The notes under the pieces are model-generated. The model did no database searches. It was given only the letters and a program-made list of their open reading frames with translations, and was not told the DNA's origin. Both the position numbers and the translations under genes were made by a program. Source: an uncultured Campylobacter sp. (GTDB lineage Bacteria; Campylobacterota; Campylobacteria; Campylobacterales; Campylobacteraceae). From it: DNA of 10,737 bases. Below, piece after piece: positions 1 to 6,208 of the stretch. The first letter of the stretch is position 1, and every line of letters begins with the position of its first letter. The stretch lies in assembly GCF_937997535.1 (NCBI RefSeq), contig NZ_CALKTT010000051.1:1-10737 (forward strand), read 5' to 3'.

Positions 1-109
1 AGTGGGAGTTGATCCCTTCGAGTCCGATTTTTGCAAATATCGCAGTCAGCGCCGCCAAAAGCGTATTCTCGCTTCGCCTAACGCTAAGAGAGATCTGTTT
101 AAATTCCAC
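1..109 (-). CDS. Partial EamA-type transporter, N-terminal end only
   Basis: This minus-strand frame is open from about position 219 to the left edge. Its last residues, AALTAIFAKIGLEGINS, resemble the first membrane segment of EamA (DUF6) drug/metabolite transporters, inner-membrane proteins with about ten helices; only the first would lie here. The start is uncertain. I chose a GTG at 109-107 because AGGAG (121-117) lies 7 bases upstream. An in-frame ATG at about 148-146 and a TTG further upstream are alternatives. The residues just before the helix (SVRRSENTLL) are more polar than I expect for this family, so a frameshift or decayed 5' end is possible. The gene would be divergent from the lipoprotein gene at 253. 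The rest lies outside the window, so the call rests on about 17 residues. Confidence 0.4.
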   Translation of the reverse strand, partial: MEFKQISLSVRRSENTLLAALTAIFAKIGLEGINSH

Positions 110-190
110 TTCGACGCTCCTCAAAAACAAATGCCAGCGACGCAAGCGCATCCATCGTCGTTTAAATTCCAATTCGATGCCTCTCAAAAA
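98..190. repeat. Two 30-bp direct repeats, 63 bp apart
   Basis: Positions 98-127 and 161-190 match at 26 of 30 bases (both begin TTTAAATTCCA and end CTCAAAAA). The 63-bp period is 21 codons, so the frame is kept. On the minus strand each copy carries a purine-rich, Shine-Dalgarno-like stretch (GAGGAG or GAGAGG) followed 7-8 bases later by GTG or TTG and then GAATTTAAA. It therefore looks like a duplicated translation start region of the minus-strand gene. Confidence 0.6.
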
Positions 191-252
191 AGCAAACTTT
201 AAGCCCAAACCTACTACTCTAAAAATTCAAATTTTACAAATAAGGATACTGA

Positions 253-639
253 ATGAAAAATTTCATATTTTCCGCACTTTTGGCTCTTGGCATCGCAGGC
301 TGCGCCGTAAGTACCGCTCCGACGCCTGCAGACAACTTACGCTCGCTAAAATCCGAGATTGTAAACTACACTCGCCAAAGCTCCACAGCTTACGTATATA
401 CGTTTAAAGACCTATCCAGCGGCGAGCTTTACACCGCTCGCGCAAGCAGATACTATGCGGCTGCAGGAGATACTGCCTATATAAGTACCGCTTCAGGCGC
501 TATCACCGATATGCGAATCATCTCGCGCAAAGCGGGTTCCGTTGCTCCGCGCGCTTATGATATCGGTAAAATCGAGACCAAACAAATGCATAAAAATGAC
601 GCTATTGCTGTACCAGAGAGCGAAAATATTAGCTTTTAA
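253..639 (+). CDS. Small predicted lipoprotein, unknown function
   Basis: This 128-residue protein begins with a lipoprotein signal peptide: MKN, a hydrophobic stretch at 4-13, then the lipobox I-A-G-C with the acylated cysteine at residue 17. The mature part is hydrophilic, with tyrosine- and alanine-rich stretches (for example ASRYYAAAGDTAYIS) that suggest a small beta-rich domain. There is no cysteine after the lipobox and no transmembrane segment, so it should be anchored to a membrane by its lipid and face the periplasm or surface. The ATG is supported by AAGGA 6 bases upstream. It is divergent from the partial transporter gene and followed by about 600 bp without genes, so it is probably transcribed alone. 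I do not recognise the family. Confidence 0.85.
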   Translation: MKNFIFSALLALGIAGCAVSTAPTPADNLRSLKSEIVNYTRQSSTAYVYTFKDLSSGELYTARASRYYAAAGDTAYISTASGAITDMRIISRKAGSVAPRAYDIGKIETKQMHKNDAIAVPESENISF

Positions 640-1227
640 TCCCACGCGATTTTTAACCGCTGCGCCCTTTAAGGTAAGCGAGCCTGCTTTCACAATTTGA
701 GATAAACGTTTTTGTGTTTGCTCTCTACTCTTATGAAGGCAATAGTTTCTGTTCTTAATCATGGCGGGCTGGCGCGATTTGCTTGCGCTTTAAAGTCCGC
801 TGATTCTTTATGCGATTGCCTGCATAAATTTTATATTTTATAAGTTGTGGAATTTTATATTTCACAAAATTCTGTACTACGCGTCTTGCTTCTATGGCTA
901 GGTTAGCATTTCCTATTCGCTTGCTTCGTGCTTAAGATTTCTTACTGCGTGACGCTATTTTGTCCACAAAATTCTATATTATAGAAATACAGCCACGCTA
1001 AAATTTTAATTCGAGGAATTCTTATAAATTTTCTTTCTCGCAGTTTTTCACGGACTGCTCGTTTTCAGTGCAGTATTCCCCGCTGATAAGATGCTGCGTG
1101 GATTTTTAAAACCCACGCTTTGCAAATTTCGTATCTTGAAATTTTATCCATAAAATTCCGCATCGTAAAATTTTATCAAATTTCTCCCGCATGAAAGAGG
1201 TGTTGCCGTCTGTTTACCGCAGCCTGA
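640..1227. other. Gene-free spacer
   Basis: I see no supportable gene here. The stretch is AT-rich with many AAATTT, AAAATTC and GGAATTTTATA words. It contains a perfect short palindrome, TTCTATA-T-TATAGAA, at 972-986. A possible hairpin has arms GCGTGG (1096-1101) and CCACGC (1113-1118) with partial TTTT/AAAA pairing inside. Short open frames on both strands lack ribosome binding sites and resemble no protein I know. Confidence 0.6.
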
Positions 1228-1233
1228 TATAAT
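1228..1233 (+). promoter_or_regulatory. Predicted -10 box of the small RNA
   Basis: Perfect TATAAT preceded by GA. A weak -35-like TTGCCG lies at 1203-1208 with a long 19-bp spacer; Campylobacter sigma-70 promoters depend mainly on the -10 box, so that is not disqualifying. The start of transcription would be about 1238-1240, only about 58 bases before a strong terminator. Confidence 0.5.
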
Positions 1234-1239
1234 CCCCAC

Positions 1240-1297
1240 ATCGAAATTAGAACTCCTTTCAATAATCGGCGAGACCTGTGCGGGTCTCGCTTTTTTT
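1240..1297 (+). ncRNA. Predicted ~58-nt small RNA upstream of the porin gene
   Basis: A short transcription unit is implied by a TATAAT box (1228-1233) and a strong intrinsic terminator (1269-1297), with no open reading frame between them. The 5' half (1240-1268) shows no obvious stem, so it could be single-stranded. It contains GAACTCCTTT at 1250-1259, the perfect complement of AAAGGAGTTC (1422-1431), the ribosome binding region of the porin gene; after one mismatch, two further pairs (TT 1247-1248 with AA 1433-1434) extend it. Masking a porin ribosome binding site is how known small RNAs such as MicC and MicF act in enteric bacteria. Campylobacter lacks Hfq, so pairing would have to work without it. 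Caveat: AAAGGAG is also the common ribosome binding consensus here, so only the extra bases give specificity. A porin leader element is the alternative, but the porin has its own promoter downstream. Confidence 0.5.
1269..1297 (+). terminator. Strong rho-independent terminator of the small RNA
   Basis: Perfect 8-bp GC-rich stem (GCGAGACC, 1269-1276, with GGTCTCGC, 1283-1290), 6-base loop, then seven T (1291-1297). The reverse strand has no matching T run, so it acts on plus-strand transcription. Confidence 0.88.
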
Positions 1298-1319
1298 ATG
1301 CCCTTTAAATTTGGATTTT

Positions 1320-1359
1320 CGGTAAATACTCGGTAACAATTTGGTAAAATTTTAGTATT
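1320..1359 (+). promoter_or_regulatory. 11-bp-period direct repeats upstream of the porin promoter
   Basis: CGGTAAA (1320-1326), CGGTAAC (1331-1337) and TGGTAAA (1342-1348) are separated by 4-bp AT-rich spacers (TACT, AATT, ATTT), with a degenerate fourth unit TAGTATT at 1353-1359. Seven conserved bases plus four AT-rich bases on one face of the helix is the layout recognised by OmpR/PhoB-family response regulators. The array ends where the -35 region of the porin promoter would lie (about 1356-1361), a typical activator position. The regulator is unknown, and part of the pattern could be the periodic T-rich DNA of Campylobacter promoters. Confidence 0.45.
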
Positions 1360-1378
1360 TTTCAGCATATTTTAAGCA

Positions 1379-1384
1379 TATAAT
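1379..1384 (+). promoter_or_regulatory. Predicted -10 box of the porin gene
   Basis: Perfect TATAAT after a T-rich upstream region with no canonical -35, typical of Campylobacter sigma-70 promoters. Transcription would start near 1391, giving a leader of about 44 bases. It lies downstream of the small RNA terminator, so the two units are separate. Confidence 0.65.
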
Positions 1385-1421
1385 TTGTCATTTTGTGCTA
1401 CTATTGCGCTTACAAACTTTT

Positions 1422-1431
1422 AAAGGAGTTC
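1422..1431 (+). promoter_or_regulatory. Porin ribosome binding site, complementary to the upstream small RNA
   Basis: AAAGGAGTTC contains a strong Shine-Dalgarno sequence; AAAGGAG ends 6 bases before the ATG at 1435. All ten bases pair with GAACTCCTTT at 1250-1259 in the predicted small RNA. Confidence 0.6.
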
Positions 1432-1434
1432 AAA

Positions 1435-2697
1435 ATGAAACTAGTTAAACTTAGTTTAGCGGCAGCAGTCGCTGCAGGTGCTCTTGCTATGAGTGCAAGT
1501 GCTGTTCCGTTAGAGGAAGCTATCAAGGATGTGGATCTAAACGGATACGCTCGTATGCGATATACACACAATAATGAATCCGATAAAAATGTCCACCGCG
1601 AGAAATCTAGTGTCTGGGAATTCAAATCCGAAGTAGATTTCAAAGCTAAAATCGACGATAACTTTTTCGGTGTAGTCGGTGTTAGATTTATGGATAGAGA
1701 TAACGGTCAGACTTTTTCATCTTCAGACGGTGTATATCTTCAGGAGAAAAATGAAGAGGACGATGAGTCTCAATTTGATATTGCCAAGGCCTACTTAGGA
1801 TATGCTATTGGCGGCACTACGATTACAGTTGGTCGCCAGGGTATAGGTTCGTTCTTTACGGATGATATGTATGGGGACGGTGTTAAGATTACTAGCACCG
1901 ATATCGAGGGGCTAACTCTTATTGGCTTTTGGATGGACTCTTTAGAGAATGATAGTGATATTGGCAGCCTTAAGTGGAAAAGGGCAGGAGCAATGGCTCC
2001 ATTAGGAGGAAAATTAACTACCGATCACAATCTATATGGAGTAGGAGCTATGGGCTCATACGATCCTGTGGCTTTCCAATTATGGTATAACTCCTTAGAA
2101 GATGTAGCCGATCTTTTCGCTGCAGAGTTAGCATTTAACTTTGATATTTCCGATGATTTCAATATTGGCGTAAAAGGTCAATATGCATTTTCTGATTTTG
2201 ACAAAGCGTCTTATGGCCATTGGAATAATATTCCTGTTCCACCAGTATTTGTTACAGAGACTGATGTAGGTGATGCAGATTTTTGGGCTGCAGAGGCTAG
2301 TATGGGTCTATTCGGTATCGATTTAGCTGCAGGTTATTTGAGATTCGAGCCTGATAACAAAGATCGCGCTTCTTTTGTATCCTTTGAAGATCAAGGCTCC
2401 TTTATTAGCCCGGGTGAGCAGTTGCTAGATTATACGAACTTTACCGGTAAAAATCATTATTGGTATGCAGTAGCAGGCTATACTATTCCTGATACTGGTA
2501 TCAGAATCGGTGCCGATTACTTAGATGGTAAGTCAGCCGGTAAAGATGCATACGAGGCAGTAGGTAGAATTTCTTATAAATATAATGAAAAGCTAAGCTT
2601 CAAAACTTGGTATTCGCACTATAAGATTGATGGTGCTGCAGGGGCTGCCGATGAGAAAAATGATCGAATTAGATTCGAGGCTAAATACAGCTTTTAA
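1435..2697 (+). CDS. Major outer membrane porin (Campylobacter MOMP family)
   Basis: A 420-residue outer membrane beta-barrel protein, probably the trimeric porin through which small solutes enter; in Campylobacter this family (PorA/MOMP) is the dominant surface protein. A Sec signal peptide is evident (MKLVKLSLAAAVAAG..., cleavage after A-S-A at residue 23). The mature N-terminus VPLEEAIKDVDLNGYARMRY matches the family's conserved opening, with first strand and typical length. Alternating polar/aromatic strands continue to a C-terminal strand ending in phenylalanine (FEAKYSF), the signal for the outer membrane assembly machinery. The ATG at 1435 is chosen over an in-frame upstream start at 1393 because it follows AAAGGAG and begins the signal peptide; the upstream start would overlap the promoter. 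The gene has its own promoter and terminator, a possible response-regulator site upstream, and a possible antisense small RNA. Confidence 0.92.
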   Translation: MKLVKLSLAAAVAAGALAMSASAVPLEEAIKDVDLNGYARMRYTHNNESDKNVHREKSSVWEFKSEVDFKAKIDDNFFGVVGVRFMDRDNGQTFSSSDGVYLQEKNEEDDESQFDIAKAYLGYAIGGTTITVGRQGIGSFFTDDMYGDGVKITSTDIEGLTLIGFWMDSLENDSDIGSLKWKRAGAMAPLGGKLTTDHNLYGVGAMGSYDPVAFQLWYNSLEDVADLFAAELAFNFDISDDFNIGVKGQYAFSDFDKASYGHWNNIPVPPVFVTETDVGDADFWAAEASMGLFGIDLAAGYLRFEPDNKDRASFVSFEDQGSFISPGEQLLDYTNFTGKNHYWYAVAGYTIPDTGIRIGADYLDGKSAGKDAYEAVGRISYKYNEKLSFKTWYSHYKIDGAAGAADEKNDRIRFEAKYSF

Positions 2698-2722
2698 TTA
2701 TTTACCTTATACGGGTAAAATT

Positions 2723-2750
2723 AGGGCGAAGCTTTTGCTTCGCCCTTTTT
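2723..2750 (+). terminator. Porin terminator
   Basis: Perfect 10-bp stem (AGGGCGAAGC, 2723-2732, with GCTTCGCCCT, 2737-2746), TTTT loop, then T to 2750. It begins 26 bases after the porin stop codon and ends only 22 bases before the next start codon. Confidence 0.9.
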
Positions 2751-2772
2751 AAATTTAAAACCAAGGTTTTTT

Positions 2773-3348
2773 ATGAAAATTTTTAAAATTTCTTTTTTAG
2801 CATGTTTTTTTACTTTCGCTATAAATGCTGCGGATAACACAAACGACGATACATACGTATTTGAAGCCAAAGGAGAGTTTGCCAAAGAGCTAAAATCCCT
2901 AATCGAAAAACATTCTAAAGATGAAAACATAACCGTAAATATCTACAAAAGCGCTCCTGCCGCAGGCAGTAAAACCCATAGCGGCAAGGTAAATCGAAAT
3001 ATAAATTCTTTAAAAGAAAGAGGCGGAGCGATCTTTGCCGAGAAGTGCGCTTCTTGCCACGGCGAGAACGGGCAAAAAAAAGCCTATGGAGTATCGCGTA
3101 AACTCAAAGATCTGGATGCCAAGGAGATCTCGATAGCTATTTCGCAATACACCACGGATCTAAGCTATGGCGGCAAGATGAAAAATATTATGCAGCTGAT
3201 CGCTGCCAAGACAAGCGCTACGGAGCTAGGCTACATTATCGCTTATCTAAAGGGCGACGATTCATTCCTCTACGATAGCCCATCTAGCAGAAGTGCGAAT
3301 ACCGAAATTTCCACTGCCCCTAGTGAGCAGGGCTCATACCTAAAATAA
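2773..3348 (+). CDS. Periplasmic mono-haem c-type cytochrome
   Basis: A 191-residue secreted protein with a Sec signal peptide (residues 1 to about 20, ending NAA) and one haem-binding motif C-A-S-C-H at 92-96, in the class I cytochrome c context G-x-x-I-F-x-x-K-C-x-x-C-H-G. The haem's distal ligand is probably M136 or M140 in GGKMKNIM. A final helix, ELGYIIAYLKG (151-161), is the usual C-terminal helix of such domains. The first ~80 residues are a charged extension without a recognised domain, and the serine-rich tail (about 168-191) looks disordered. It should carry electrons in the periplasm; the partner is unknown. The ATG follows a weak AAGG, 6 bases upstream. The DJ-1-type gene follows after 10 bases, so the two are probably cotranscribed. 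Promoter room is tight because the porin terminator ends 22 bases upstream. Confidence 0.85.
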   Translation: MKIFKISFLACFFTFAINAADNTNDDTYVFEAKGEFAKELKSLIEKHSKDENITVNIYKSAPAAGSKTHSGKVNRNINSLKERGGAIFAEKCASCHGENGQKKAYGVSRKLKDLDAKEISIAISQYTTDLSYGGKMKNIMQLIAAKTSATELGYIIAYLKGDDSFLYDSPSSRSANTEISTAPSEQGSYLK

Positions 3349-3358
3349 AGGAGCGTAG

Positions 3359-3901
3359 ATGAAAGTAGCGATCGTTTTGGCAAACGGTTTTGAAGAGATC
3401 GAGGCGGTAAGTCTGATCGATATTTTGCGTCGCGCGGATATTGATGCGGTATCCGTGGGGCTGGATAAGAAATGCGTCTGCGGCACACACGGCGTAGAGA
3501 TGATCGCCGATGAAATTTTAGACGATATAAAAGTTTCGGAATTTGATATGATCGTTTTGCCAGGGGGTTTGCCCGGTGCAGAGAATTTAGCCAAAAGCGA
3601 GAAGCTCGGTAAAATCCTGCGCGACTTTGATGTAAATAACACAAAAATCGGTGCAATATGTGCCGCTCCATGGGCGCTAGCTATCGCAGGTGTGCTAAAA
3701 AGCTCTTACACTTGTTATCCAGGTTTTGAAAATCAGATCGCCCACCCAGGCTATACGAATTCGGCGAATGTCGTAAAAGATCAAAATATAATGACTTCGA
3801 AAGGTCCCGCTACTGCGATGGAATTTGCGCTGCAAATCGTTCGCGAGTTAAAAGGCGAGCAGGTTTATTCCAAGCTAAAATTCGATTTGCTTTTTAAATA
3901 A
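3359..3901 (+). CDS. DJ-1/PfpI (ThiJ) family protein
   Basis: A 180-residue cytoplasmic protein of the DJ-1/YajL branch, whose members act in protection against oxidative and carbonyl stress (deglycase or chaperone activities have been proposed; the exact reaction is debated). It opens with KVAIVLANGFEEIEAV, where E15 corresponds to the conserved acid of human DJ-1 (E18). It has the V-L-P-G-G-L-P-G turn at 66-73 and the nucleophilic elbow G-A-I-C-A-A-P at 98-104, with C101 the reactive cysteine. The C-terminal SKGPATAMEFAL matches the conserved last helix. Length is normal. The start is supported by AAGGAG overlapping the cytochrome stop region. Linkage to a periplasmic cytochrome suggests shared expression under redox conditions (inference). 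Confidence 0.9.
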   Translation: MKVAIVLANGFEEIEAVSLIDILRRADIDAVSVGLDKKCVCGTHGVEMIADEILDDIKVSEFDMIVLPGGLPGAENLAKSEKLGKILRDFDVNNTKIGAICAAPWALAIAGVLKSSYTCYPGFENQIAHPGYTNSANVVKDQNIMTSKGPATAMEFALQIVRELKGEQVYSKLKFDLLFK

Positions 3902-4507
3902 AATTTCAAGTGGGGGCCGATTCTAGCGCGCTTTATTTTGCCATCTGTAAAACGGGGTGTGCCGATTTTGCTGCGCCTGAGAATTACAAATTTTATCTTG
4001 CCCTACACGTATAAAATAGCCACAATATTTATTCTGAGTATCCGTAAACGACGAATGGAATTCTCACAACCCAAATTCTAAATCGAAAAACGCAAAAGGC
4101 TTTATGAGGAGCAGATGAAATTTTATTGGAGCTAGTCGCTACTGAAACTAAACCTTACCGTCGCGACGGCGTGAAGTGTAAGCATAAAAATATTTTAGAC
4201 GTAGGCTCTCAAGCAGACATCCCCGAGTTGAATAAATTTTAGTGCGGCACCTTTGCGATACGCTCGCTAGCTGAAACTAAACAGATTGCTAAAACGTGCT
4301 AAATAAGGGGTAAGTGGGATCGATGTGACCAAAAATGATAAGATCACGCTGGATATAAATTTGATCAAATAGCGATGGCAATGTGTCAAGAGGCAAAACG
4401 ACGCAGTTTTTGAAGGTTTTGTTGGCAAAGCACAGATCTATCGGGAAGCAGATAAGCTTGCAGTGCGCGACGAAAGTGTCATTTAGAATTCCTAAAAAGG
4501 ATAAAAT
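3902..4507. other. Gene-free stretch, possibly decayed coding DNA
   Basis: No intact gene is visible. One plus-strand frame reads from 4108 to 4302 with a single internal stop at 4240-4242 (fragments such as ELVATETKPYRRDGVK and CGTFAIRSLAETKQIAKTC). A minus-strand frame over about 4280-4480 is open for some 60 codons without a supported start. Neither resembles a family I know. Composition is less dominated by AAATTT words than the other spacers here, which fits an old, eroded gene, but this is a weak argument. Confidence 0.4.
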
Positions 4508-5203
4508 TTAGCGCTTCTTTAAAATATTGTCGTTTAAAAATGTCGCGCTGCTTTGTATCGTTTTGATAACGCGGTCTTTAGAATTTTGCATTTTGTCGGG
4601 TGTAGGTCTGTGTGCGATCAAATTTACGCGCCCGATTTTCGCCGTGAAATAAAAAATTCCCAGTATCGTCGCGTTTAGAAACACTCCAAAATATATCCGT
4701 TCTAACCCCCATATCCCTATGCTGGCGGCATGAATGGGCACAAAAATTATCGCGATTAAGATCGGATAATAATCCGAAATTTTATTTTTGGCAAGGATTA
4801 CGGTCGTAACGATGGCGTATGCGATGAGCGTAAAAGGAGAGATAAGCAAGAGTGCAAAAAGCGCGTTTATGCGCTGATAATCTTCGTGCCCGATTAAGAC
4901 GCAAAAGCTACAAAACGCGAGCGTTATGAGAAAAAATAAAGGTAAAATCCACCGCGTTTTCACGTCGCGCCCTTTAAGCAACGATAAAAAGAGCAGATGA
5001 GAACCCAGCGCAATACAATAATAATCAAATATAACCGATGAGCTTAGAAACGTGAGCGGTATGCCGAGCAGTGCACCCGGCCCGTCAAAATATATCCCAC
5101 TAAACATGAGCCACGTGATAAAGAGCATAAAAGCATATTTCAGACCCGCGTAAGTGGCGCAAACACAGATACCAACAAGGATAAATCGTATAAATTTGCT
5201 CAT
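4508..5203 (-). CDS. Integral membrane protein, unknown function
   Basis: A 231-residue inner-membrane protein with about six hydrophobic helices (roughly 8-33, 42-73, 86-105, 113-138, 146-166 and 171-190) and a hydrophilic C-terminal tail from about 192 (VNLIAHRPTPDK to ILKKR). The ATG at 5203 is preferred over an in-frame start 31 codons upstream because AGGAA lies about 10 bases before it and the protein then begins with a positively charged end followed directly by the first helix. No catalytic motif or recognised family signature is visible. It is divergent from the ydfG-like gene across about 240 bp and has no close neighbour downstream. It could be a transporter component or a small sensor; I cannot choose. 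Confidence 0.75.
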   Translation of the reverse strand: MSKFIRFILVGICVCATYAGLKYAFMLFITWLMFSGIYFDGPGALLGIPLTFLSSSVIFDYYCIALGSHLLFLSLLKGRDVKTRWILPLFFLITLAFCSFCVLIGHEDYQRINALFALLLISPFTLIAYAIVTTVILAKNKISDYYPILIAIIFVPIHAASIGIWGLERIYFGVFLNATILGIFYFTAKIGRVNLIAHRPTPDKMQNSKDRVIKTIQSSATFLNDNILKKR

Positions 5204-5445
5204 TTGTCTTTTTCCTAAATTTAAGTGATTATAGCAAACTGCGAAAAACAAACGGCGCAAAATTTTAAATTTAGCCAGTGCACTCGCCGAATCCACTTCC
5301 GATTACGAACTCATGCGCAAGAGAACCTGCCAATGCCTTCGTATTATTTCATCCGCGCCCGCGCCGCAAGATAAAATTCATAAATTCTAAATCCGTTTTG
5401 CGTTATCATTGCGCTAAATTTAAAATTTTACGCAAAGGAGCTGAT

Positions 5446-6192
5446 ATGAAAAACACGGCATTCATCACGGGCGCTACGAGCGGCTTTGGCGAGGCGATCG
5501 CCAGGGCGCTTAGCGCGCAGGGCTATAAGATCATCGCACTCGGGCGTCGCAAAGATCGGCTGCAAAAGCTAGCCGGCGAGCTAGGCAATACGCACATTAT
5601 CACCGCGGATATTCGCGATAAAGCTGCGGTGTTTGACGCCGTGAGTGCGTTGCCTGAAAATTTCAAAGACGTCGAGGTGCTCGTAAATAATGCAGGCCTT
5701 GCGCTAGGACTTGAGGGGATCGCGCAGACGCCCGTGGAGGATTTGGAGACGATGGTCGATACGAATATCAAAGGCGTGCTGTATTCGACCAAGGCGGTGC
5801 TGCCGCTGATGATCGCGCGCGGCAGCGGCTATATCTTCAATCTCGGCTCGACTGCAGGCGCATGGCCATATCCGGGTAGTCACGTTTACGGCGCGAGCAA
5901 GGCGTTTATCAAGCAGTTTAGCCGCAATATCCGCAACGACCTGCGCGGCACCGGCATCCGCGTGACGGAGATCGCTCCTGGAATCTGCAAGAGCGAGTTT
6001 AGCGAGGTGCGCTTTAAAGGCGACGTAGCGCGCGCTGCGGCCGTGTATGAGGGGGTCAATGCGATCCTGCCAGAGGACATCGCGCAGATCGTGCTAAGCT
6101 GCCTAGCGATACCCCGTCGCGTAAATATCAACGTGATTGAGGCGATGGCGACGCAGCAGAGCTGGGCTGGGCTTTTTATCGAGAAGCATTAA
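5446..6192 (+). CDS. ydfG: NADP-dependent short-chain dehydrogenase, YdfG type
   Basis: A 248-residue cytoplasmic classical SDR, the same length as E. coli YdfG as I recall it; YdfG oxidises serine and other 3-hydroxy acids with NADP and reduces malonic semialdehyde. Visible motifs: the nucleotide-binding T-G-A-T-S-G-F-G at 8-15, G-R-R at 33-35 (fits NADP preference), N-N-A-G at 81-84, and the catalytic set N107, S135, Y148 and K152. Stretches typical of this subgroup include NNAGLALG, GSTAGAWPY and a C-terminal VNIN...QSWAGL. The ATG at 5446 follows AAAGGAG and is preferred over a longer frame from 5278 whose extra N-terminal residues look non-coding. A possible -10 box, TATCAT, lies at 5404-5409. 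The antiporter gene follows 16 bases after the stop, implying an operon. Confidence 0.9.
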   Translation: MKNTAFITGATSGFGEAIARALSAQGYKIIALGRRKDRLQKLAGELGNTHIITADIRDKAAVFDAVSALPENFKDVEVLVNNAGLALGLEGIAQTPVEDLETMVDTNIKGVLYSTKAVLPLMIARGSGYIFNLGSTAGAWPYPGSHVYGASKAFIKQFSRNIRNDLRGTGIRVTEIAPGICKSEFSEVRFKGDVARAAAVYEGVNAILPEDIAQIVLSCLAIPRRVNINVIEAMATQQSWAGLFIEKH

Positions 6193-6208
6193 ATTTTAAG
6201 GCGAGAAA

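Noticed and set aside
9..407. A plus-strand reading frame overlapping the left edge and the lipoprotein gene
   Set aside because: It overlaps the well-supported lipoprotein gene in another frame and opposes the EamA-like minus-strand frame; its translation looks like antisense coding.
972..986. TTCTATATTATAGAA palindrome as an operator
   Set aside because: It is perfect but entirely AT-rich apart from two bases, and no promoter or gene start lies close to it, so chance is a sufficient explanation.
1144..1368. A minus-strand reading frame
   Set aside because: It runs antisense through the small RNA, its terminator and the operator repeats, has no ribosome binding site and resembles no protein.
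5204..5296. A 31-residue N-terminal extension of the membrane protein
   Set aside because: The extension begins without a ribosome binding site and would put a polar segment before the first helix; ATG 5203 has AGGAA upstream.
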